From: Muribaculaceae bacterium
GTDB taxonomy: Bacteria; Bacteroidota; Bacteroidia; Bacteroidales; G3-4614
NCBI GenBank assembly: GCA_017546805.1
Contig: JAFYRT010000024.1
Span: 1-57,401 of the forward strand
Direction: 5' to 3'
DNA length: 57,401 bases
Positions 43,587 through 52,573 of this stretch are shown here, piece after piece. The notes under the pieces were generated by a model. The model had not been told where the DNA came from and searched no databases. It saw only the letters and a program-made list of their open reading frames with translations. Position 1 is the first letter of the stretch. Every line of letters begins with the position of its first letter. The position numbers and the translations under genes are program-made.

Positions 43587-44234
43587 ATGAAAAGAAAATC
43601 ATTGTTAATATTGTTTGTGCTATCAGTAGCCATGTTCCAAGTATCGGCAAAAAATTTTGCATTTGGAGTAAAAGGAGGATTAACTCTATCTGATTTATCA
43701 TTTAAAGGAGATTTTGCAGAAAACTTCACATCTAAAAACAGAGCAGGTTTCTTTGTTGGACCTATGGCAAATGTGGACCTTCCATTGGGATTTAATGTTG
43801 ATGCTGCATTAATGTATGCTCTTGACAAAGTTCAATACAGCGATAAAAAAGGAGATGTAGAAGATGATCGTCACATAATAGAGATTCCCATAAACTTGAG
43901 ATGGGAGATATCTATTGCTAAAGTCTTTGGAGTATATTTTGCAGGAGGTCCCGATTTTGCATTCAACTTAAATAAAGGAGAGGCAATTGAAAACCACATA
44001 AAACAATCGTTGGAAGCAGAAGGAGGAAATCCGCTATTGTTGAGAAATGAGACAAAACCATTATCTATGGGTATAGGTCTTGGTGCAGGAATAATATTAT
44101 TTGACCATTTGAATATTGGTTTCAACTACATATTCCCTGTTGATTATACATACAAGTATGTTTACGGAGATACAGGAATAGAATTTTCTTCAAAATCTAA
44201 ACGTTGGCAAGTCTCTGCGGCATATATTTTCTAA
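43587..44234 (+). CDS. Porin-family outer membrane protein
   Basis: A 215-residue exported beta-barrel (PorT-like family, OMP_b-brl_2 type). Signal peptide MKRKSLLILFVLSVAMFQVSA, then FAFGVKGGLTLSDLSF and alternating strands to the C-terminal WQVSAAYIF. It is small, so more probably a structural or binding barrel than a large pore. The lipoprotein gene at 44241 follows after 6 nt. Confidence 0.87.
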   Translation: MKRKSLLILFVLSVAMFQVSAKNFAFGVKGGLTLSDLSFKGDFAENFTSKNRAGFFVGPMANVDLPLGFNVDAALMYALDKVQYSDKKGDVEDDRHIIEIPINLRWEISIAKVFGVYFAGGPDFAFNLNKGEAIENHIKQSLEAEGGNPLLLRNETKPLSMGIGLGAGIILFDHLNIGFNYIFPVDYTYKYVYGDTGIEFSSKSKRWQVSAAYIF

Positions 44235-44240
44235 GCTATT

Positions 44241-44726
44241 ATGAGAAAAATACTGTTATTGATAACTTTGGTTGTTGGATTGTGTGTTGTGACATCTTGT
44301 GGTGATCCAAACGACTCTTCATCCATGTATAAATGGAAAGATATTTGGTATGCATTTGATATGGTCGAAGAATCAACATCGCTAAAAGGTTTGCATGTTG
44401 AAATAACCTATCTTGACCCCCTTACAATAGAGCGTCGTTACGACTACTCTAAGTTTGGTCAGTGGGATACAATATTCACTCATTTGCCATGGGGCTTTAT
44501 CCCTCGAATGAAAGCAACAGTTATGCAACCTGAAGATGTTGTTTACAAAGAAAGTGATTTCCCTGCAACAATTCATATCAGAATGGGTATATCAGACGGA
44601 GATAGCTACCCACAAAGATTGGATAAAGTTGAGGAGTTTGAGACACTCTCGGAATTTAATAAATACATAAACAGCATGGAGGATAAAACCTACAAAGTAT
44701 ATCCATCCTCAACAGAGATGAATTAA
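44241..44726 (+). CDS. Lipoprotein of unknown function
   Basis: A 161-residue lipoprotein (signal MRKILLLITLVVGLCVVTSC with lipidated Cys20). I do not recognise a domain. It is cotranscribed with the barrel protein 6 nt upstream, so the two may work together at the outer membrane. A strong bidirectional terminator follows. Confidence 0.78.
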   Translation: MRKILLLITLVVGLCVVTSCGDPNDSSSMYKWKDIWYAFDMVEESTSLKGLHVEITYLDPLTIERRYDYSKFGQWDTIFTHLPWGFIPRMKATVMQPEDVVYKESDFPATIHIRMGISDGDSYPQRLDKVEEFETLSEFNKYINSMEDKTYKVYPSSTEMN

Positions 44727-44743
44727 AATAGTTACCATACAAA

Positions 44744-44778
44744 AAATGTCTCAAGTCGACGACTTGAGACATTTTTTT
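44744..44778. terminator. Bidirectional terminator
   Basis: AAATGTCTCAAGTC-GAC-GACTTGAGACATTT is a perfect 14-bp stem flanked by A-run and T-run. It can end both the lipoprotein transcript (+) and the Sel1 transcript (-). Confidence 0.93.
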
Positions 44779-44809
44779 GTATCTGTTTTAAACAGTTTCT
44801 TGTTATTTA

Positions 44810-45646
44810 TTACATGCCTGAAGATATTGCGTCAAGTTTATCTTGAGCTTTTTGAAGTCCTTTTTCTGCGGCTTTGCCATACCACTCTTTTGCCGATTCT
44901 ATATCTCCGGCGGCATAAGCTCTTTCTCCCAAAAAGAATTGAGCATCGACACAATTATCGTTAGCCGCTTTGTTAATCCATATCATGGCAGAATCTGCAT
45001 TTTGAGTAATACCTCCTCTCCCAATCAAATACATTTGTCCCAAGTAGAACTCAGCATTAGGATAGCCAAGAGCGGCCGATTTTCTCCAAAGTTCTGCAGT
45101 CTTTAAAGTGTTGGTCTGAACGCCTTGATTTTTGCTGTTGTACATACCGCCGAGGAAGAACATCGCCTTTGCATCGTCTTGCTCAACAGCCATTTCAAAC
45201 CATTTAACTGCTTTTGTATAATCACGTGGAATACCTTTTCCTCTGTAATTCATCTCGCCTAAATCAGATTGGGCTTTTACATATCCGTTGAGAGCAGATT
45301 TTTCAAACCATTTAGCTGCTTCTGCATAACTTTGATGAACTCCTCTGCCTGAATAGTACAGAGAACCTATTATGTATTGAGCCTCAGCATTATTTGCTTC
45401 GGCGGCTTCAGTATAACATGCTAATGCTTTAGAAAAGTCGGCATGAGCCAAGCCTAAACCGTCAATGTATATGTTGCCGAGAACTATTTTAGCTTTTGGA
45501 CAATCGGTTAATTTCTCTGCAATAGAAAAAGCGGTTTTGTAGTCTCCGTTGTTAAATGCTACTATTGCGTCTTCATAGCTTTGGGCAGACAAACTAATAC
45601 TTGAAAGTATTAAGATTATCAAGAAAAGAAAATTTTTCATAATCAT
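44810..45646 (-). CDS. Sel1-repeat protein, exported
   Basis: A 278-residue protein with a signal peptide (MKNFLFLIILILSSISLSAQ, Met at residue 3 is an alternative start) and six or more Sel1-type repeats (AEAQYIIGSLYYSGRGVHQSYAEAAKWFEKSALNG). Sel1 repeats mediate protein-protein contacts. Its ATG overlaps the rfbC stop codon by 1 nt, so it is translated from the rfbC transcript; a functional link is not evident. Confidence 0.9.
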   Translation of the reverse strand: MIMKNFLFLIILILSSISLSAQSYEDAIVAFNNGDYKTAFSIAEKLTDCPKAKIVLGNIYIDGLGLAHADFSKALACYTEAAEANNAEAQYIIGSLYYSGRGVHQSYAEAAKWFEKSALNGYVKAQSDLGEMNYRGKGIPRDYTKAVKWFEMAVEQDDAKAMFFLGGMYNSKNQGVQTNTLKTAELWRKSAALGYPNAEFYLGQMYLIGRGGITQNADSAMIWINKAANDNCVDAQFFLGERAYAAGDIESAKEWYGKAAEKGLQKAQDKLDAISSGM

Positions 45647-46191
45647 TAAAAATATTCAGCGTCAATAAATTTAATTCCGTTTTTGTCTTTTTCTGAGAGT
45701 TTAATATCCATGCCTTCAATTGGCCATTTAATATCTATGTCTTTGTCGTTATAAGATATAGAAACCTCTTCACTTGGAGCATAAACATTGTCTACTTTGT
45801 AAGCAAATATTGCTTGCTCCGAGAGAACCAAAAAGCCATGAGCAAAGCCTCGGGGGATATAAAGCATTTTTCTGTTTTCATCCGATAGCTCCACCATAAC
45901 ATGTTTACCAAAAGTGGGAGACTCTTTTCTTAAATCTACGGCAACGTCAATGACTTTACCCGATAAAACCCAAACCATTTTGGCTTGAGAGAATTCCCCT
46001 TTTTGGTAGTGCAGACCCCTTAACACCCCTTTTGACGATAAAGATTGGTTATCTTGGATGAAGTTAACAACCCCAACCTCTCTGTCGAACAAATCCTTGC
46101 GGTATCGTTCAACAAAGTAACCTCTATTATCGCCAATAATTTTTGGAGTTATTACAAAAACCCCATCAATATTGGTCTTCTCAAATAACAT
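45646..46191 (-). CDS. rfbC: dTDP-4-dehydrorhamnose 3,5-epimerase
   Basis: A 181-residue RfbC/RmlC. RGLHYQKGEFSQAKMVWVLSGKVIDVAVDLRKESPTFGKH and LYIPRGFAHGFLVLSEQAIFAYKVD hold the active-site His and Tyr of the cupin fold. It makes the L-rhamnose precursor for surface polysaccharide. The other rml genes are not in the window. Confidence 0.95.
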   Translation of the reverse strand: MLFEKTNIDGVFVITPKIIGDNRGYFVERYRKDLFDREVGVVNFIQDNQSLSSKGVLRGLHYQKGEFSQAKMVWVLSGKVIDVAVDLRKESPTFGKHVMVELSDENRKMLYIPRGFAHGFLVLSEQAIFAYKVDNVYAPSEEVSISYNDKDIDIKWPIEGMDIKLSEKDKNGIKFIDAEYF

Positions 46192-46316
46192 AGTGCGTAA
46201 AAATAAATCAATACCTAATACTTTTTATATTTATCTGTTCGCTAAGTTACAATATTTATATTAAAAACGTAATTTTTTTTACAAAAAAAACGATTCAATA
46301 AGCCAATGTTTGCTGA

Positions 46317-46973
46317 CTATCTCTTAATAATATTCAAAATATCTTCCGGAGAGTTCGCAAAAATCTCTGCACCATTCTCCTCTAACTCCTTTTTAGGTCT
46401 GAATCCCCATGTCGCACCAATAAACGTAATACCTTTTACATTGGTCGCGGTAGATGCATCAACTCCCGAGTCGCCAACATAAATTGTCTCGTTTGCATTA
46501 ACTTGTGCAGCATCTAATATTTCGTTTATAATATGAGGATTTGGTTTAATAGGGATACTATCTCTTTGACCTAAGACTTTGACAAAGTCAAAGCCCCCAA
46601 AATAATCTTTTACAATATTTTCTGTAGCCTCTTGGTATTTGTTTGAAGCAACGGCTAACATATAATTATCTCTCTGCAGACTCGCAAGCAGTTCAATAAT
46701 GCCATCGTATGGTTTTGTCTTTACGTTGTTGTTTCTTTCGTAGTGCCATAAGAAGTATTCTCGCATTTCTCTTAAGGTTTTGGCATCTCTTGCATCTTCG
46801 GGTAAAGCTCTTTCAAAGAGTTTCATTATGCCATTTCCTACAAAAAAGTTGTAGGCACTAACAGGATGAGGTTCGTATCCGCACATCTTTAGTGCATAAT
46901 TACAACTCTCTGCAAGGTCTCCTATGGTATTTAAAAGAGTTCCGTCCAAATCAAAAATAACAAGTTTGTACAT
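46317..46973 (-). CDS. HAD-family phosphatase (phosphoglycolate-phosphatase-like)
   Basis: A 218-residue haloacid-dehalogenase-fold hydrolase. Motif I is FDLDGTLLNT with the nucleophile Asp, motif II VASNKYQ, motif III PIKPNP with its Lys, and motif IV VGDSGVD. Closest in pattern to phosphoglycolate phosphatases, but substrate specificity cannot be read from the sequence. It is monocistronic. Confidence 0.92.
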   Translation of the reverse strand: MYKLVIFDLDGTLLNTIGDLAESCNYALKMCGYEPHPVSAYNFFVGNGIMKLFERALPEDARDAKTLREMREYFLWHYERNNNVKTKPYDGIIELLASLQRDNYMLAVASNKYQEATENIVKDYFGGFDFVKVLGQRDSIPIKPNPHIINEILDAAQVNANETIYVGDSGVDASTATNVKGITFIGATWGFRPKKELEENGAEIFANSPEDILNIIKR

Positions 46974-47124
46974 AGGGTTAATCTGCTCTAAAAATTTTAC
47001 GAAAGTAATAAATAATATGTTACATTACCTCTCTCCATAAACTAAAATCTTTGTAGAAAGAATAAAACCATGTATTTGTTGAAAACTTTTTTTGTTTTAG
47101 GAGCAAAAGAATATTATTGTTTCT

Positions 47125-47132
47125 TAAATTTG
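47125..47132 (+). promoter_or_regulatory. -7 promoter element of dnaE
   Basis: TAAATTTG is a perfect -7 box, 18 bases before the ATG at 47151. No -33 TTTG lies at the normal distance. Confidence 0.6.
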
Positions 47133-47150
47133 TAAGCTAACGAACCTTCA

Positions 47151-50100
47151 ATGTTTAAACATATGTCACTACAACCATTTGTGCATTTGCATGTGCATAC
47201 TCACTATTCTATCCTCGATGGACAGGCCTCTGTTCCGGCTTTGGTTGACAAAGCCATAAGCAATAATATGCGAGGAATGGCAATAACCGACCATGGAAAT
47301 ATGTTCGGAATAAAAGAGTTTTACAATTATGTGAATAAGAAAAACTCGAAAGTAAAGTCAGACATAAAAGATTTGACTAAAAAATTAGATGCACTACGAA
47401 ATGAAGGAGCGGATGATACTCAAATAGCTGAAGCAGAAGCCGAACTTGAGGCTCAGAAACAAAAAATCTTCAAGCCTATAATTGGGTGCGAAATGTATGT
47501 GGCTCGAGGTGAGAGTCGTTTCAGTAAGCAAACCAAACAGGAGCAGGGAGGTTATCACTTGGTAGTATTGGCAAAAAATCTAACAGGATACCATAATCTT
47601 ATAAAATTGGTGTCACATGCATGGACGGAAGGTTTCTATATGCGTCCTCGTACCGATAGAGAAGACCTTAAAAAACACAGTGAGGGGTTGATTGTTTCGT
47701 CTGCATGTTTAGGAGGTGAGGTTCCTCGAAAGATAATACAAGGCTCTATTGAGGAGGCAGAGGAGGCAATAGAGTGGTTCAAGGATGTGTTTGGCGATGA
47801 TTATTATATAGAGTTGCAACGACATAAAGCCTCAGTCCCTCGTGCAAATCACGAAACTTATGAGATACAAAAAAAGGTAAACGAGGAGCTTGTTGCTCTT
47901 GCACGTAAGCATAACGTTAAATTGATATGTACAAATGACGTTCACTTTGTAAACGAGGAGCATGCCGAAGCACACGACCGCTTAATATGTTTAAGTACAA
48001 GTAAAGACCTCGATGATCAAACCCGAATGCTCTATTCAAAGCAGGAGTGGTTTAAGACAATAGAGGAGATGAACGAGGTATTTGCCGATATACCTGAGGC
48101 GTTGGCAAATACAAATGAAATATTGGAAAAGGTAGAGTTTTACTCAATCGATAACCCTCCAATCATGCCAACCTTCAATATCCCCGAGGAGTTTGGAACA
48201 GAGGAAAGTTACAGAGCAAAATACTCAAATCAAGATATATTCGAAGAGTTTACTCGCGACGAAAACGGAAATGTAGTTTTGTCGCAAGAGGATGCAGAAG
48301 CTAAAATAAAACGTTTGGGAGGATACGATAAACTATACCGTATAAAACTCGAAGCAGATTACCTATCGAAATTGGCATACGACGGAGCCGCAAAACGATA
48401 TGGCGAACTGACGGAGGAACTGCTGGAACGAATGAACTTTGAACTGTATATCATGAAGACCATGGGATTCCCGGGATACTTCTTGATTGTACAAGACTTC
48501 ATTGCGGCGGCAAGAGATATGGGTGTATCTGTAGGTCCTGGACGTGGTTCTGCGGCAGGATCAATGGTTGCATATTGTTTGGGAATTACACAAATAGACC
48601 CAATTAAATACGATTTGCTGTTTGAGCGTTTCTTGAACCCCGACCGTATATCGTTGCCTGATATCGATATCGACTTTGACGACGACGGACGTGGAGAGGT
48701 GTTGAGTTGGGTAACCGATAAGTATGGTGCAAACAAGGTTGCGCACATCATTACCTACGGAACAATGGCGGCAAAAATGGCAATTCGAGATGTTGCGCGT
48801 GTTGAGAGGTTGCCTTTGAGCGATGCCGACCGATTGGCAAAACTCATCCCTGCCCATTTGCCCGAAGTCGATGGCAAAGAGCCAAAAATCAATATAAAGA
48901 ACTGCGTAAAATATGTTCCTGAACTAAAAGATGCAGCAGAGAATGGAGATGAACTTACTCGCGAAACCATGCTTTATGCGGAGATGTTGGAGGGAAATGT
49001 TCGAGGAACGGGAGTTCACGCCTGTGGAATTATTATATGTAGGGATGATATAACCGATTGGGTGCCTGTAAGTACTGCAGATGACAAAGAAACCAAAGAG
49101 AAACTCCTTGTAACTCAATACGAGGGTTCGGTAATTGAGGATACAGGACTTATCAAAATGGACTTCTTGGGCTTGAAAACCCTATCTATCATAAAAGAGG
49201 CAATAAGGAATGTAAAACTATCAAAAGGAATAGACATCGATATAGATAATATTCCAATAGACGATAAACTGACGTACGACCTTTATAGTGCAGGAAGAAC
49301 AATTGGAACATTCCAATTTGAGTCGCCGGGAATGCAGAGCCACTTACGAAATCTAAAGCCCACTACATTTGAGGACTTAATTGCAATGAACGCCTTGTAT
49401 CGTCCCGGGCCAATGGAGTATATTCCACAGTTTATCAAACGCAAACATGGAATAGAACCCATAGAGTACGACATCCCCATAATGGAGCAGTACTTGAAAG
49501 ATACATACGGAATTACCGTTTATCAAGAGCAGGTCATGCTTCTGTCTCGTCTGTTAGGAAACTTCACTCGCGGTATGAGTGATGCCCTTCGTAAGGCTAT
49601 GGGTAAAAAGATACGCTCAAAGCTGGATGAACTAAAACCCAAATTCATTGAGGGAGGTAAAAAGAATGGGCACGATCCAAAAGTATTGGAGAAGATTTGG
49701 GGAGATTGGGAGAAGTTTGCATCATATGCATTCAATAAATCTCACGCCACATGCTACTCATGGGTAGCATACCAAACAGCATATCTCAAAGCACACTATC
49801 CTTCGGAATATATGGCGGCAGTATTGAGCCGAAATATTTCGGATATAACCGAGATTACCAAATTTATGGATGAGTGTAAGGCTATGGGAATAAAGGTGCT
49901 TGAGCCAGATGTAAACGAAAGTAACCTAAAATTCACCGTAAATAAAGAGGGAAATATTCGCTTTGGTTTGGGAGCAGTAAAAGGAGTGGGAGAGAATGCA
50001 GCACGAGCAATAATAGAGGAGCGAGAGAAAAACGGACTTTACACCTCGCTATTCGATTTTGCCCAAAGAGTAAACCTCAATGCCTGCAACAGAAAAAATG

Positions 50101-51032
50101 TGGAGAACCTTATTTTGGCAGGAGCATTCGATAACTTCAAGGAGGCAACACGCGAGCAGTTCTTTGCAACCAATACAAAAGGAGAGATGTTCCTTGATCT
50201 GTTTATGCGATATGGAGTAAGTTATCAGATAGACAAATCAAAACAACAAAACTCACTGTTTGGAGCCGACATGGTTGAAATTCCTACACCTGAGGTTCCA
50301 AAAGCTGAGCGATGGAGTGATTTGGAACGATTGAATCGTGAGCGAGATTTGGTAGGAGTCTATCTATCGTCACATCCATTGGAGTCATATTCTTTGTTGC
50401 TTGATTATGTATGCAATCTATCGTTAAAGAACTTCAGTTCCGATTTAGAAAAGTATGTAAATAGCGATATAACAATAGGCGGAATAGTAACTTCGTATCG
50501 TGAGGGATTGACCAAGAAAGGCTCACCTTTTGGAATAATTACCATTGAGGATTATTCAGGTACTGCAGAGATACCGCTTTTCTCAAAAGACTTTATAAAC
50601 TATGGAGCCTACGGAAAAGAGGGGCTTTATCTAATGGTGCAGGGAAAAGTTGAGATTGCCAAATACAACAATAGAGCGCAATTGAGAATATCAAGAATCT
50701 CGTTAATGGACGAAGCTATGGCTAACAGCATAAAAGATATTACCATAGTTGTCGATTCACAAAACTTCGATTCCTCAAAAACAACAGCCGTAAATGAAGT
50801 TCTTAATAAATATGTGGGAGGAACAGGAGAGTTGAGGTTCGAAATAGTAGATAAGAGTCAGAACTATAATGTACCACTATATTCACGTTCTAAAAAGGTT
50901 AAGATTGAGCGAGATTTGGTATCTACACTCGAAGCCATAGATGGAATAAGCGTTAAAGTAAATGGCCGAATTATAGAGCGAGTAGTAGAGGCTCAAGAGG
51001 AGATTTTGGAGGAAGAATTTATATCGGACTAA
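47151..51032 (+). CDS. dnaE: DNA polymerase III subunit alpha
   Basis: A 1293-residue replicative polymerase catalytic subunit. The PHP domain starts with FVHLHVHTHYSILDG and AITDHGNM. The polymerase active site is PDIDIDFDDDGRGEV, with GPGRGSAAGS before it. A helix-hairpin-helix and OB-fold (ITIGGIVTSYREGLTKKGSPFGIITIEDYSG) are near the C-terminus. The start at 47151 gives MFKHMSLQPFVHLHVHTHYS; Met5 is an alternative. It has its own promoter; trxA follows in the same direction after 183 nt with a separate promoter. Confidence 0.97.
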   Translation: MFKHMSLQPFVHLHVHTHYSILDGQASVPALVDKAISNNMRGMAITDHGNMFGIKEFYNYVNKKNSKVKSDIKDLTKKLDALRNEGADDTQIAEAEAELEAQKQKIFKPIIGCEMYVARGESRFSKQTKQEQGGYHLVVLAKNLTGYHNLIKLVSHAWTEGFYMRPRTDREDLKKHSEGLIVSSACLGGEVPRKIIQGSIEEAEEAIEWFKDVFGDDYYIELQRHKASVPRANHETYEIQKKVNEELVALARKHNVKLICTNDVHFVNEEHAEAHDRLICLSTSKDLDDQTRMLYSKQEWFKTIEEMNEVFADIPEALANTNEILEKVEFYSIDNPPIMPTFNIPEEFGTEESYRAKYSNQDIFEEFTRDENGNVVLSQEDAEAKIKRLGGYDKLYRIKLEADYLSKLAYDGAAKRYGELTEELLERMNFELYIMKTMGFPGYFLIVQDFIAAARDMGVSVGPGRGSAAGSMVAYCLGITQIDPIKYDLLFERFLNPDRISLPDIDIDFDDDGRGEVLSWVTDKYGANKVAHIITYGTMAAKMAIRDVARVERLPLSDADRLAKLIPAHLPEVDGKEPKINIKNCVKYVPELKDAAENGDELTRETMLYAEMLEGNVRGTGVHACGIIICRDDITDWVPVSTADDKETKEKLLVTQYEGSVIEDTGLIKMDFLGLKTLSIIKEAIRNVKLSKGIDIDIDNIPIDDKLTYDLYSAGRTIGTFQFESPGMQSHLRNLKPTTFEDLIAMNALYRPGPMEYIPQFIKRKHGIEPIEYDIPIMEQYLKDTYGITVYQEQVMLLSRLLGNFTRGMSDALRKAMGKKIRSKLDELKPKFIEGGKKNGHDPKVLEKIWGDWEKFASYAFNKSHATCYSWVAYQTAYLKAHYPSEYMAAVLSRNISDITEITKFMDECKAMGIKVLEPDVNESNLKFTVNKEGNIRFGLGAVKGVGENAARAIIEEREKNGLYTSLFDFAQRVNLNACNRKNVENLILAGAFDNFKEATREQFFATNTKGEMFLDLFMRYGVSYQIDKSKQQNSLFGADMVEIPTPEVPKAERWSDLERLNRERDLVGVYLSSHPLESYSLLLDYVCNLSLKNFSSDLEKYVNSDITIGGIVTSYREGLTKKGSPFGIITIEDYSGTAEIPLFSKDFINYGAYGKEGLYLMVQGKVEIAKYNNRAQLRISRISLMDEAMANSIKDITIVVDSQNFDSSKTTAVNEVLNKYVGGTGELRFEIVDKSQNYNVPLYSRSKKVKIERDLVSTLEAIDGISVKVNGRIIERVVEAQEEILEEEFISD

Positions 51033-51095
51033 TAATAAATGTTGAAAACTTAATTTAATAAATAGATGTTATTTAAAATTTAGACATCTTCTTAG

Positions 51096-51125
51096 TTGTA
51101 GAATAAAAATATATATATAAATTTG
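51096..51125 (+). promoter_or_regulatory. Promoter of trxA
   Basis: TTG (51096-51098), a 19-base spacer and TAAATTTG (51118-51125). It leaves a leader of about 85 bases before the ATG at 51216. Confidence 0.7.
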
Positions 51126-51159
51126 TAAACACAAAACATTGTATGCGTTTGAGGCTTCA

Positions 51160-51198
51160 TTCCGAAGGGGCTCTCATTCGTGAAAGTAGTCTTCGGAA
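51160..51198 (+). promoter_or_regulatory. Hairpin in the trxA leader
   Basis: TTCCGAAG (51160-51167) and CTTCGGAA (51191-51198) form a perfect 8-bp stem with a 23-base loop, then an A-run and the start codon 17 bases on. It is in the 5' leader, so a role in translation or stability is possible; it is not a terminator because A follows it instead of T. Confidence 0.45.
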
Positions 51199-51215
51199 AA
51201 AAAATAAAGACAATT

Positions 51216-51530
51216 ATGGCATTAGAGGTTACCGATGGTAACTACCAAGAGTTACTATCAAGCGATAAATTGGTAGTAGTAGATTTATGGGCAGAGTGGT
51301 GCGGACCCTGCAAAAGTATAGCACCTATAGTAGAGGAATTGGCTACCGAGTATGAAGGAAAAGCAATAATCGGAAAATGTAATGTTGATGACAACTACGA
51401 TTTAAGCGAGAATTACAGCGTTCGTAGCATTCCAACACTATTGTTCTTTAAAGGTGGACAATTGGTAGATAAATTGGTAGGTTCAATGACAAAAGCCGAT
51501 ATAAAAGTTAAATTAGATGCAAATCTATAA
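51216..51530 (+). CDS. trxA: Thioredoxin (cytoplasmic)
   Basis: A 104-residue thioredoxin with WCGPC (AEWCGPCKSIAPIVEELATEY) and SIPTLLFFKGGQLVDKLVG. No signal peptide is seen, so it is the cytoplasmic reductant, the expected electron donor to DsbD. The frame is open from a GTG at 51180, but those residues run through the leader hairpin and ATG 51216 (MALEVTDGNYQELL) matches the family. Confidence 0.96.
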   Translation: MALEVTDGNYQELLSSDKLVVVDLWAEWCGPCKSIAPIVEELATEYEGKAIIGKCNVDDNYDLSENYSVRSIPTLLFFKGGQLVDKLVGSMTKADIKVKLDANL

Positions 51531-51550
51531 TTACCGATATAAACAAAAAC

Positions 51551-51590
51551 AATCAGGGTTTGACTCATGCGAGACAAACCCTGATTTATT
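51551..51590. terminator. Bidirectional terminator between trxA and argF'
   Basis: AATCAGGGTTTG (51551-51562) and CAAACCCTGATT (51575-51586) form a 12-bp stem, with CTC/GAG pairing nested inside. T-rich sequence follows on the plus side and A-rich sequence precedes it. Confidence 0.85.
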
Positions 51591-51605
51591 TTATTGAGGC
51601 CTCAA

Positions 51606-52562
51606 TTATTTAAGACCTTCCAAAATCTTTTTCAAAACAACTTGAGCCGAAATCTCACGATTAGCTGCTTCGGGTATAACAATAGATTGAGGCGACTCAA
51701 TAACATCGTCGGTAACAATCATATTACGTCTGACAGGTAAACAGTGCATAAAGTAAGCATTGTTAGTCAAAGCCATCTTCTCAGCATCAACAGTCCAATC
51801 TGGGTCTTGATTTAGAATTTGACCATAGTTGGGGTCTTCGTAAGCCGACCAGTTTTTAGCATAAATAAAGTCTGCACCCTCAAAAGCCTTACGTTGGTCA
51901 TACTCAACTTTAGCTTTGCCAACAAATTTAGGATCAAGCTCATAGCCTTTAGGGTGAGTAATCACAAACTCATAATCAGTTTCGTTCATCCACTCTGCAA
52001 AAGAGTTTGCAACAGCTTGAGGAAGAGCCTTTGGATGAGGAGCCCAAGTCAAAACGACTTTAGGACGCTCGGTTTTTTTATACTCTTCAATAGTAATAAG
52101 GTCTGCGAAACTTTGTAGCGGGTGTCTTGTTGCTGCCTCCATGCTGAATACCGGGCGACCAGAGTATTTAATAAATTGAGAAATAATCTTCTCCTCATAA
52201 TCATCCTCTTTATTTTCGAATTTGGCAAACGAACGCACACCAATAACGTCGCAGTAGCAACCAATAACAGGGATAGCCTCCAAAAGGTGTTCACTCTTAT
52301 CGCCATTCATAATAACACCACGTTCAGTCTCCAACTTCCATGCCCCTTGGTTAATATCCAAAACCATAACATTCATACCCAAGTTCATAGCAGCCTTTTG
52401 AGTACTCAAACGTGTTCTCAAACTTGAATTAAAGAAAATCATAATAAGGGTTTTATCTTTACCCAACTCCTTATAACCAAATTTGTTTGCTTTAACCTCA
52501 AAGGCCTCTTTAAGAGCCTCTTTTAAATCTCCTAAATCTTTAACATTGGTAAAGTGTCTCAT
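51606..52562 (-). CDS. N-succinylornithine carbamoyltransferase (SOTCase-like)
   Basis: A 318-residue transcarbamylase. Carbamoyl-phosphate motif FFNSSLRTRLST (residues 43-54), HPLQSFAD and HCLPVRRNM are present. The length and sequence match the Bacteroides fragilis enzyme that carbamoylates N-succinyl-L-ornithine in arginine synthesis. The residue that in that enzyme separates succinyl- from acetyl-ornithine use (Pro90 in B. fragilis) is Ser here (DKS90EHLLE). The frame is open to 52586; the start at 52562 (MRHFTNVKDLG) fits. It lies 11 nt downstream of proA in the same unit. Confidence 0.92.
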   Translation of the reverse strand: MRHFTNVKDLGDLKEALKEAFEVKANKFGYKELGKDKTLIMIFFNSSLRTRLSTQKAAMNLGMNVMVLDINQGAWKLETERGVIMNGDKSEHLLEAIPVIGCYCDVIGVRSFAKFENKEDDYEEKIISQFIKYSGRPVFSMEAATRHPLQSFADLITIEEYKKTERPKVVLTWAPHPKALPQAVANSFAEWMNETDYEFVITHPKGYELDPKFVGKAKVEYDQRKAFEGADFIYAKNWSAYEDPNYGQILNQDPDWTVDAEKMALTNNAYFMHCLPVRRNMIVTDDVIESPQSIVIPEAANREISAQVVLKKILEGLK

Positions 52563-52573
52563 ATCTTTAAATT

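Noticed and set aside
48359..49735. Several open frames antisense to dnaE
   Set aside because: They are shadows of the dnaE coding strand without start signals, and dnaE is complete and intact.
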